6,424 nt of DNA, taken from contig CAMNHT010000078.1 in the NCBI GenBank assembly GCA_946539625.1, positions 1 through 6,424 of the forward strand, in the 5' to 3' direction. How positions within the stretch are numbered: the first letter of the stretch is position 1; each line of letters begins with the position of its first letter. The stretch is from an uncultured Clostridia bacterium. GTDB lineage: Bacteria > Bacillota_A > Clostridia > Christensenellales > CAG-138. The position numbers and the translations under genes were made by a program. The notes beneath the pieces are model-generated. The model ran no database searches, was not told where the DNA came from, and was given only the letters and a program-made list of their open reading frames with translations. Shown piece by piece: positions 1 through 5,520 of the stretch.

Positions 1-1
1 T

Positions 2-15
2 CAAATCCCGATTTG
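2..15. promoter_or_regulatory. Candidate operator dyad at left edge
   Basis: CAAATC and GATTTG form a perfect 6-bp inverted repeat around a 2-bp centre. It lies just downstream of the expected transcription start of the leftward promoter at 24-52, where a bound repressor would block initiation or early elongation. The regulator is unknown and the regulated gene is outside the window. A short AT-rich dyad could also arise by chance. Confidence 0.35.
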
Positions 16-23
16 TTTTAGTC

Positions 24-52
24 ATTGTACCATCGATAACCGGCGCGGTCAA
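24..52 (-). promoter_or_regulatory. Sigma-A-type promoter reading out of the left edge
   Basis: On the minus strand TTGACC (47-52) is followed after exactly 17 bp by TACAAT (24-29), with TG one base upstream of the -10 box (extended -10). Transcription would start near position 17 and run leftward into a gene not contained here. The promoter lies after the hairpin that follows msrC, as expected where one unit ends and another begins. Confidence 0.6.
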
Positions 53-70
53 TTACCTCATATTGCAATA

Positions 71-105
71 GGAAGGAGGCACTTCCTTACGAAGTGCCTC
101 CTTCC
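71..105 (-). terminator. 15-bp perfect hairpin after msrC, probable terminator
   Basis: Positions 71-85 and 91-105 are perfect reverse complements around a 5-base loop. The hairpin lies 26 bases past the msrC stop and before the next leftward promoter, so its position suits transcription termination of the glycosidase-msrC unit. The minus-strand sequence after the stem (TATTGCAATATGAGG) has no run of T, which is weak for an intrinsic terminator. In the plus direction a run of five T (115-119) comes only nine bases after the stem. It may instead stabilise the 3' end of the mRNA. Confidence 0.55.
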
Positions 106-130
106 GGTGTCTGCTTTTTATTGTCGGCAT

Positions 131-577
131 TTACAGATTCTGTTCCAATACGCGGGCGAGGCGTTCCATGCCTTCCCGGTCCGCTTCGGTGAAGCGTGAG
201 AGGATCGGACTGTCGAGGTCAAGCACGCCGAAGGTTTTTCCGTTTACATGCAGCGGCACGACAAGCTCCGAGCGCGACGCCGAATCGCACGCAATGTGTC
301 CGGAAAACGCGTGCACGTCCGAAACGAGCTGCGAGCGATCCTCCCGCACGGCTGCGCCGCAGACCCCGCGCGAAACCGGGATCTCAATGCAGGCGGGCTT
401 GCCCTGAAACGGTCCGAGCACGAGCGTTTCGCCTTCCAGAAGATAGAACCCCGTCCAGTTCAGGTCCTCAAGCGTGCCGAAAATCAGCGCTGACACGTTC
501 GCAAGGTTTGCGATCCTGTGCGGCACGCCGGAAACGAGCGCTTCCGTCTGCGCGATCAAAGCTTCATAATCGGTCAT
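131..577 (-). CDS. msrC: Free methionine-(R)-sulfoxide reductase (GAF-domain fRMsr)
   Basis: A 148-residue cytoplasmic enzyme made of a single GAF domain, which in this family reduces free L-methionine-(R)-sulfoxide to methionine, usually with thioredoxin as electron donor. The family signatures are clear: NWTGFYL (40-46), GPFQGKPAC (55-63), RGVCG (70-74) and HIACDSASRSE (94-104). Cys63, Cys73 and Cys97 have the same spacing (10 and 24 residues) as Cys84, Cys94 and Cys118 of the E. coli enzyme; by that alignment Cys97 is catalytic and the others resolving. The start is supported by GGGAGG seven bases upstream. That ribosome binding site directly follows the stop codon of the upstream glycosidase gene (13-base gap), so the two genes are almost certainly co-transcribed. 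Length and active site look complete. Confidence 0.95.
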   Translation of the reverse strand: MTDYEALIAQTEALVSGVPHRIANLANVSALIFGTLEDLNWTGFYLLEGETLVLGPFQGKPACIEIPVSRGVCGAAVREDRSQLVSDVHAFSGHIACDSASRSELVVPLHVNGKTFGVLDLDSPILSRFTEADREGMERLARVLEQNL

Positions 578-590
578 TGTTTTTCCTCCC

Positions 591-3089
591 TCACTGTTTT
601 CGGATGCCGTTGTGCTCCGTCGGCGTATTTGCGTCCGGGACCTGTTCGCTGTAACCGAACATCAGCGAATCCATCCAGTTGCGCTGAACATCCTCCGTGT
701 TCGGACCGAGATGCTTGTTCAGCGTCTCTCCCATAAAGACCATACCGGCAGAGCTGCCGCCGTCCAGATTGAACGCCGAGACGCAGCCGCGGTCAATGAA
801 GAGCTGCGCGAAGAATTCCAGCGAAATGCTTTCGGAATACCCTCTCTGCCGTCCGTCCGAAACGATCGCGACCCAATGCCCCGGCTCGACCATGCCGACG
901 CCGCAGCGCGGGTTCGGATGCGTGATGCGGTGCGTAAAGACGGATCCGCAGATCTCGCCGTTCTCCACAAGGATCGGTCCGAAGGCGTACGTGTCGCGCA
1001 CACCGTGATCCAGAAGCTGACGCGCCGTGAATGTGCCGGGATGCAGCACCTCGAGCGTCATGTCGGGCAGGATCGCCAGCGTTTCCGCGCGCGCGTAGTC
1101 ACAGTAGAACACGCCCTGCCGGATCAGACAGCCCTTCAGCTCCTTTTCGTCCTCGACCAGATTGTCGCCGGTGATCGCAAGCACCGCCTTTTCACGGCGG
1201 GCGTATATCCACGGCTGGTTCCTTCTGCCGAGGCCGGAACGGAAGCTCGAATAGTCGCGCATGCGGATGTCCGCAGCGTAGTAGACAAGCGGCTTCGTGC
1301 CGTCCGTGGTCGTGTTCACCTGCTCGATGTCGATCGAAAGCACGCTGCTCTTGTACCGCCAATGTCCGTTCTCAAAATCCAGTTCGTATTCTTCGCCCTC
1401 TCCGGACAGGAAATATGCGTCGTTCGGATCCGGGGTCGGCTCCGGCGTCGGTGCTTCGGTCGGTTCTGCCGTCGGTTCCGGGGTCGGCTCCGGCGTGGGC
1501 TCCTCGGTCGGTTCGGGCATCGGCGCTTCGGTCGGCGCTTCGGTCGGCACTTTGGTCGGGACTGCTTCCGAGACAGGCGCAGGCTGTCCACCGCGCGTCA
1601 GCAGGAAGGAGACGGTCAGTCCGAGCAGCAGCGGGATCAGCGCAAGCAGCAGCAGTGCGCGCTTCGTTGTTTTGCGCAGCAGCACAAACAGCGCAGCGGC
1701 GAGCGCAGCGCCGAGCAGGGCAGGCAGCAGAGTGATGAACGTGACGCCATTCTTCTGCGGTTCCGTCGGCGTTTCGGGCGCGGGCGTTTCCGGCACAGGC
1801 GTCTCTGTCGCTTCGTTCTGAATCACAAGAGGCGTCCCGGTCGGCGCCTCGGTCGGCGCTACGGTCGGAGGTAGCGTCGGCGTGGACGTAGGCGCTTCGG
1901 TCGGCGCGGGCGTCGGCGTCGGCACGCGGTATTCCGCAAAGGACGACGTCGGAAGATGCTCTATAAGATCGTTTTTCGCCTTGTCGTCACCGACCGTGCT
2001 TGTACGCAGCGTAAGGCGCAGCTCGTCCGGCGTTGTTTTGTGAAGCACGCGATCCTCGGCATAGAACATGCCGAGACGCGCCGCAAGCGCGTTTGCGGTC
2101 ATCCCGTCGTACGCATAGAGCGGTACGTTCAGCGAGACCGTTGTTCCGCCTTCCCCACCCAGCGTATAGACCTTTTTGACTTTGTACGGATTGGTATCCG
2201 GATATCTTTTTGCGTCGGCGGCATAACCTGCGGCGGTCAGCACCGTCCGCGCGATCACACCGTCGGAATACCGTGCCTGTTCTTCGGCCGCGTCCGGCGC
2301 AAGCACCAGCTTGGGCTGCAGCGTACGGATCATCGACGTCAGCGTTGCGTAAAGCGTGCTGTCGCCGCCGAGCGCGCTGTACACGGCAGCGTCGCTCTTC
2401 ACGTCCGATTTTCTGCCCTGACCGAACACCGGCTCGCGCAGTACGCCCATGCCGCGCAGCACGTCCATGCATTGATGGGTGCGGTATCCGTCCGCCGCGG
2501 TCAGGTACACGACCTGCACGGACAACCCGTGCTCGCCCGCAAGCATCGCGAACAGACCGCCGAACAGATACAGTTCATCGCCCGGCTCATTGAGCACGGC
2601 AAGTACGTCCGCCGTTTCGCTGCGATCCGTAAAAGGCGGTATGAACGCTGCGGTGCATGCATACCATTCGCAGATGCGGACCTGTCCGCTTTCAACGTAC
2701 AGTTCGATTTCGGACAGCGAGCCGTAGTCAAGCGGAATCAGAAGATGGTGATCGGATGTCGTGAATCGTTCCTCGCCGAGCGCGTTTCCGTCCGCGTCCA
2801 GATACGACAGTGTGAATGCGTCGGGACGCTCGTAAAAATCAAAGAACAGCGCCGAGGGCGTACCGTCTTCGATCTGCATGCGCAGCGTTTCGCCGCGTTT
2901 GATCGTTACGGTCGTGCCCGTATCGCCGTCGAAAAGATGCGACACGTACGACTGTACCTCGTCGGGTCCCGTAAAGGTACACGTAAGCGTACCGTCCGGC
3001 ACGGGAGCTTGCTCCGCAAACGCGGCGGCGGGCAGGATCAGCAGAAGGGACAACAGCAGTAAAAGACTGCGGCGAATGGTTTTCATCAT
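591..3089 (-). CDS. Exported membrane fusion protein: degenerate PIG-L domain plus NAGPA-type phosphodiester glycosidase
   Basis: An 832-residue protein. Residues 1-26 are a signal peptide (lysine/arginine start, leucine-rich core, cleavage after AFA). Residues ~33-147 form a beta-rich, possibly discoidin-like module. Residues ~159-345 resemble PIG-L/LmbE zinc deacetylases (ELYLFGG, AGEHGLSVQVVYLT, GMGVLREPV), but the HPDDE motif reads EPGDE (168-172) and the later histidine motif is absent, so this domain is probably not a deacetylase. A Pro/Thr/Glu linker (389-446), helix ~449-471, a short RKTTKR loop, helix ~478-498 and a second linker (501-556) follow. Residues ~558-817 are a phosphodiester glycosidase (NAGPA/DUF2233) domain with FGPILVENGE (703-712), MVEPGHWVAIVSDGRQ (733-748) and NLDGGSS (774-780). 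The basic loop predicts both large domains outside the cell. Start: a promoter at 3130-3158 excludes in-frame starts at 3179 and 3194. ATG at 3089 or 3086 remains, with only a weak ribosome binding site. The substrate is unknown; an envelope glycan phosphodiester is a guess. Confidence 0.85.
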   Translation of the reverse strand: MMKTIRRSLLLLLSLLLILPAAAFAEQAPVPDGTLTCTFTGPDEVQSYVSHLFDGDTGTTVTIKRGETLRMQIEDGTPSALFFDFYERPDAFTLSYLDADGNALGEERFTTSDHHLLIPLDYGSLSEIELYVESGQVRICEWYACTAAFIPPFTDRSETADVLAVLNEPGDELYLFGGLFAMLAGEHGLSVQVVYLTAADGYRTHQCMDVLRGMGVLREPVFGQGRKSDVKSDAAVYSALGGDSTLYATLTSMIRTLQPKLVLAPDAAEEQARYSDGVIARTVLTAAGYAADAKRYPDTNPYKVKKVYTLGGEGGTTVSLNVPLYAYDGMTANALAARLGMFYAEDRVLHKTTPDELRLTLRTSTVGDDKAKNDLIEHLPTSSFAEYRVPTPTPAPTEAPTSTPTLPPTVAPTEAPTGTPLVIQNEATETPVPETPAPETPTEPQKNGVTFITLLPALLGAALAAALFVLLRKTTKRALLLLALIPLLLGLTVSFLLTRGGQPAPVSEAVPTKVPTEAPTEAPMPEPTEEPTPEPTPEPTAEPTEAPTPEPTPDPNDAYFLSGEGEEYELDFENGHWRYKSSVLSIDIEQVNTTTDGTKPLVYYAADIRMRDYSSFRSGLGRRNQPWIYARREKAVLAITGDNLVEDEKELKGCLIRQGVFYCDYARAETLAILPDMTLEVLHPGTFTARQLLDHGVRDTYAFGPILVENGEICGSVFTHRITHPNPRCGVGMVEPGHWVAIVSDGRQRGYSESISLEFFAQLFIDRGCVSAFNLDGGSSAGMVFMGETLNKHLGPNTEDVQRNWMDSLMFGYSEQVPDANTPTEHNGIRKQ
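1422..1589 (-). repeat. Low-complexity Pro/Thr/Glu linker 2 coding repeat
   Basis: This stretch encodes residues 501-556 of the fusion protein, built from PTEAP and PEPT units joining the second membrane helix to the glycosidase domain. At DNA level it holds an exact 20-bp direct repeat (1429-1448 and 1477-1496, 48 bp or 16 codons apart) and many GTCGGC/TTCGGT units. Such tracts can change length by slippage. A disordered wall-spanning spacer is the likely role. Confidence 0.8.
1752..1925 (-). repeat. Low-complexity Pro/Thr linker 1 coding repeat
   Basis: Encodes residues 389-446 of the fusion protein, rich in PTPTPAPTEAP and PETPAPETP units, between the PIG-L-like domain and the first membrane helix. 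It has the same composition as linker 2, so each extracellular domain is tethered to the membrane by its own flexible arm. The DNA repeats are less regular than in linker 2. Confidence 0.75.
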
Positions 3090-3129
3090 GGTTTTCGACC
3101 CGAATCCGTAGTTTTCGTCAATTTGTTTC

Positions 3130-3158
3130 AGTGTATCATACCGATCGCAGAAAGTCAA
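3130..3158 (-). promoter_or_regulatory. Promoter of the glycosidase-msrC operon
   Basis: Minus-strand TTGACT (3153-3158), a 17-bp spacer and TACACT (3130-3135), preceded by TATG, an extended -10 of the Gram-positive TRTG type. Transcription should start near 3123, giving a leader of about 33 bases before the ATG at 3089. This rules out the longer in-frame starts. It stands back to back with the lipoprotein promoter, with 30 bp between the two -35 boxes. Confidence 0.7.
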
Positions 3159-3188
3159 TTTGAACCGATCATTCCGCATCAGCAGGCG

Positions 3189-3216
3189 TTGCAAATCGAA
3201 AGCGATGTGTTATAAT
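3189..3216 (+). promoter_or_regulatory. Promoter of the lipoprotein gene
   Basis: A perfect TATAAT (3211-3216) is preceded by TGTGT, an extended -10. A partial -35, TTGCAA (3189-3194, 4 of 6 matches), lies 16 bp upstream. Transcription should begin near 3223, about 44 bases before the start codon at 3267. It diverges from the glycosidase operon promoter, so one regulator in the 30 bp between could affect both. Confidence 0.7.
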
Positions 3217-3250
3217 GAAAATCAGGGTGTGTACGCCCGAATGAAACAAA

Positions 3251-3256
3251 AAGGAG
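3251..3256 (+). promoter_or_regulatory. Ribosome binding site of the lipoprotein gene
   Basis: AAGGAG lies ten bases before the ATG at 3267 and supports that start. An earlier ATG at 3241 is out of frame. Confidence 0.75.
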
Positions 3257-3266
3257 AAACAAGCAA

Positions 3267-4658
3267 ATGAAACGCTTTCTGATTTTTACGCTCGTGCTTC
3301 TTCTGTTGGCATGCGCCGTCGCGTGCGGCGGAAACAACGGCAAAACGACGCCGGAGCAGCAGCCCACCGCCGATACGGAGGCAACGCCCGCGCCCGTCGC
3401 GCCCGTCACGGAGGATTCGCCCGCGCCGGTCGCTGTGCCGGAACCCACCGAGGAACCCGCGCCGGCGTTTGCAGCGGGCACATACGTCCTTACGGCATAT
3501 CAGGTCGGCGACGCCGTGATCGAAGGCGACATGCTCGTGACCTCGGGCATGGATCAGTCGACGCTGACGCTGAACGCGGACCGCACCGGCGTCCTGCAGC
3601 TGGTCGGCGATTCGTATGAGATCGGCTGGACCGATGCAGGCGACGTCACGTTTTCCGGCGTATCGCTTTACACCATGGAACAAGTCGATGACAAAACGAT
3701 CACGTTTCATATGGGCGACGCGATCATGACTTTCCTTCCGGAAGGCGCCGCGCCCGAAACGACCGAAGCGCCTGTCGAACCGGACGCCACCGATGCGCCT
3801 GCCGTGACCGAAGCGCCCGTTGTGACCGAAGCGCCCGTTGTGACCGAAGCGCCCGCCCCGAGCGGAGAGGCGACCTTCCCCGGCGCGCCTTACGGCTCGA
3901 GCGACGGTGTCATTGACCGTGCGACGCTTGCAGCGTTCTACCGTTGGATGCACGAGCTGCCCTCGGACTTCCTGTACGCGATGACGTTCGACGAGCTCAG
4001 CGCGGCTGCCGGCAAGCAGGGCTGCGACGGTCGGAACAACGACGGCAAAACGCATTCCGCCACATGGTCGGACGGCGACAGAGGCATCGTCACCGTCACC
4101 TTCAAACTCCGCGACAACGGCGTCTGGACGTGCACGTCGATCGTGATCAGCGGCGTGGCAAGCGACGAATACAACGCGGCGGACATCTCCGGCTTCCCGA
4201 AGATCGCATCAAGCACGCCGGCGGGCACGAACCCGACCGAAACGCAGACGCTGGAAGGAAAAGTCGGCTTCTCCGGTCCGAAGGTGAACGTCACCGCCAC
4301 GATCCCGACGAAGAACTGGTATCCGGAAAAAGGCAGCAGCATCTATATCTACTGTGCGCCGAACGCGGAAAAAGCGGACAGAAGCCAGTCCTACTTCAAG
4401 CTTGAATTCAAGGAGTCCCTCGACAAGATCGACTTCTACAAGGACAGCTTCGAGAATCTTGCAGAGCTCGAACCGCGCATGATCGGCGGGATCGAGATGC
4501 AGGGACGCTCCTATCAATACATTGGTATGAACTGGATCGAGTACTACGGCGAAATCGCCGAGGGCATCTGGGTCAGCATCAAGCTGACGGGCGTGGACCT
4601 ATCTGAAGGCACCGAGACCGAAGCGATCCTGATGAGCATGACGTTTGCCGTGCAGTAA
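3267..4658 (+). CDS. Surface lipoprotein with lipocalin-like module and PTEAP linkers
   Basis: A 463-residue exported protein of unknown function. The N-terminus (MKRF, a leucine-rich core, then ACAVACGGNN) is a lipoprotein signal. Cys20, followed by Gly-Gly-Asn-Asn, is the more likely lipidated residue; Cys16 is the alternative. A disordered Pro/Glu/Thr linker (about 25-69) leads to a small beta domain (70-158) resembling the lipocalin-like module common in clostridial lipoproteins (GTYVLTAYQVGD, TLTLNADRTGVLQL, MTFLPEG). A second linker (160-200) contains three tandem TEAPVV-type units. The rest (205-463) is unrecognised. It seems to hold an alpha/beta piece around 216-297 (FDELSAAAGK, then beta strands) and a beta-rich C-terminal module (328-463) that could bind a ligand or another surface protein. 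No catalytic motif is evident. It is transcribed divergently from the phosphodiester glycosidase gene and ends at a strong terminator, so it is probably monocistronic. Confidence 0.9.
   Translation: MKRFLIFTLVLLLLACAVACGGNNGKTTPEQQPTADTEATPAPVAPVTEDSPAPVAVPEPTEEPAPAFAAGTYVLTAYQVGDAVIEGDMLVTSGMDQSTLTLNADRTGVLQLVGDSYEIGWTDAGDVTFSGVSLYTMEQVDDKTITFHMGDAIMTFLPEGAAPETTEAPVEPDATDAPAVTEAPVVTEAPVVTEAPAPSGEATFPGAPYGSSDGVIDRATLAAFYRWMHELPSDFLYAMTFDELSAAAGKQGCDGRNNDGKTHSATWSDGDRGIVTVTFKLRDNGVWTCTSIVISGVASDEYNAADISGFPKIASSTPAGTNPTETQTLEGKVGFSGPKVNVTATIPTKNWYPEKGSSIYIYCAPNAEKADRSQSYFKLEFKESLDKIDFYKDSFENLAELEPRMIGGIEMQGRSYQYIGMNWIEYYGEIAEGIWVSIKLTGVDLSEGTETEAILMSMTFAVQ
3804..3857 (+). repeat. Three tandem 18-bp units in the lipoprotein linker
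   Basis: GTGACCGAAGCGCCCGTT occurs at 3804-3821 and identically at 3822-3839; the third copy, 3840-3857, differs only in its last two bases (CC for TT). Each unit encodes VTEAPV/A. Identity at third codon positions indicates recent duplication, and in-frame 18-bp slippage would change linker length without breaking the gene. Confidence 0.9.
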
Positions 4659-4681
4659 GTCCATACATAAAAACGCCACGC

Positions 4682-4723
4682 AAAAACACCGCTGCGCATC
4701 TGAGCTGCAGCGGTGTTTTTTTT
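4682..4723 (+). terminator. Rho-independent terminator, probably bidirectional
   Basis: Positions 4682-4695 and 4707-4720 form a perfect 14-bp stem (GC core ACACCGCTGC) with an 11-base loop. The plus strand has eight T in a row (4716-4723) at the end of the stem. The mirror-image A-run gives T5 after the stem on the minus strand. It lies 23 bases past the lipoprotein stop and about 40 past the stop of the convergent aquaporin gene, so it can serve both. Confidence 0.9.
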
Positions 4724-4761
4724 GTTGAATCGTCCTTGTTGATCTCAACTTTGACGGTGAC

Positions 4762-5442
4762 TTATTTGCCCTCTTTCTTCTCGCATTCGCATTTTTTACA
4801 GTTCAAAAACTTCCACAAAAGCGCCGCGAGGATGCCGCCGACCATCGGTCCGACGAGGAATACCCAGTAGCACGCAAACGCCTCGCCGCCCTGCAGCAGC
4901 GCAGGACCGAATGAACGCGCGGGGTTGACACTCGTTCCGGTCAGCCAGATGCCGAGCATGTGAACCAGCGCGAGGGAACCTCCGATCACGAGACCCGCGA
5001 CCTTGCCGTTCTCGATCTTGCTCGTTGCGCCGAGCACCGCCAGCACGAAGATACAGGTCAATACCGCTTCGATCAGCAGCGACTGCCAGATGCCGGGATT
5101 CACGTTGTTTGCGCCGAGTGCCGAGAAGTCGCCGAGGAACACGCCGAGCACCGCAGCGCCCGCCGTTGCGCCCGCAAACTGCGCGATCACATAGCCGATG
5201 AAATCCTTGAACGACATGCCGCCGTTGATCAGAACCGCAACGGAAACCGCCGGATTGATGTGGCAGCCGGAAATGTTGCCGATCGAATACGCCATCGCGA
5301 CGATCACGCCGCCGAACGCAAGCGATGTCAGCAAAACATCCGCGCTTGTGGTGCAGGTGGATTTCACCGCAACGCCGCAGGCGACCAGAACGAGCACGAA
5401 CGTGCCGATGAATTCGGCAATGTACTTTTTCAGATTTTTCAT
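4762..5442 (-). CDS. aqpZ: Aquaporin (MIP family), AqpZ-like water channel
   Basis: A 226-residue six-helix inner-membrane channel of normal family length. Both signature motifs are intact: SGCHINPAVS (58-67) in the first half and GTSVNPARSFGPAL (169-182) in the second. The selectivity-filter positions read Phe43, His161, Thr170 and Arg176, with the same spacing to the NPA motifs as Phe43/His174/Thr183/Arg189 of E. coli AqpZ. This predicts a water-selective pore rather than a glycerol facilitator, which would have a smaller residue in place of the histidine. The C-terminal tail has a cysteine group (Cys215, Cys218, Cys220) among lysines, unusual for the family. The start is fixed by AGGAGG six bases upstream, and a promoter lies at 5488-5516. 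The gene may also receive read-through from the cohesin/dockerin gene 78 bp upstream, since no terminator separates them. The symbol rests on filter similarity only. Confidence 0.93.
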   Translation of the reverse strand: MKNLKKYIAEFIGTFVLVLVACGVAVKSTCTTSADVLLTSLAFGGVIVAMAYSIGNISGCHINPAVSVAVLINGGMSFKDFIGYVIAQFAGATAGAAVLGVFLGDFSALGANNVNPGIWQSLLIEAVLTCIFVLAVLGATSKIENGKVAGLVIGGSLALVHMLGIWLTGTSVNPARSFGPALLQGGEAFACYWVFLVGPMVGGILAALLWKFLNCKKCECEKKEGK

Positions 5443-5463
5443 ATGGTTCCTCCTCTGATTGTT

Positions 5464-5477
5464 TCGGCTTGCGCCGA
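5464..5477 (-). promoter_or_regulatory. 5'-leader hairpin with GCAA tetraloop upstream of the aquaporin gene
   Basis: On the minus strand TCGGC-GCAA-GCCGA forms a 5-bp stem closed by a GNRA-type tetraloop. It falls within a few bases of the expected 5' end of the transcript (about 5481) and ends about ten bases before the ribosome binding site. Such a 5'-terminal stem can protect mRNA from decay, but it is small and may be incidental. Confidence 0.4.
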
Positions 5478-5487
5478 TTCTATAAAC

Positions 5488-5516
5488 ATTATATCACGCC
5501 GCGGGCAAACATGCAA
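5488..5516 (-). promoter_or_regulatory. Promoter of the aquaporin gene
   Basis: Minus-strand TATAAT (5488-5493) is preceded by TGA, an extended -10. A weak -35 box, TTGCAT (5511-5516), lies 17 bp upstream. The -35 box ends four bases from the stop codon of the upstream cohesin/dockerin gene (5521-5523). The perfect -10 with TG upstream makes this a credible start site even with a poor -35. Confidence 0.65.
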
Positions 5517-5520
5517 CCGA

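Noticed and set aside
612..1874. A 420-residue open frame on the plus strand, opposite the fusion protein gene
   Set aside because: Arginine-rich, low-complexity translation with no recognisable domain or start signal. It is the antisense shadow of a GC-rich gene whose minus-strand reading has clear domains.
1422..1925. Repeat array considered as CRISPR or minisatellite
   Set aside because: The units are short, in frame and contiguous, without unique spacers, and are explained by Pro/Thr linker coding.
1956..3062. A 368-residue plus-strand open frame
   Set aside because: Antisense to the PIG-L-like region, with no domain, promoter or ribosome binding site.
3100..3122. Second promoter using the TTGACG copy at 3117-3122
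   Set aside because: No -10-like sequence lies 16-18 bp downstream.
3087..3194. Longer N-terminus for the fusion protein, from TTG at 3194 or ATG at 3179
   Set aside because: Both starts lie upstream of the predicted promoter and would bury the signal peptide 35 or 30 residues inside the protein.
3222..4055. A 277-residue minus-strand open frame opposite the lipoprotein
   Set aside because: Arg/Gly-rich shadow including FGHNGR repeats created by the linker DNA repeats. The opposite strand has a lipoprotein signal, promoter and ribosome binding site.
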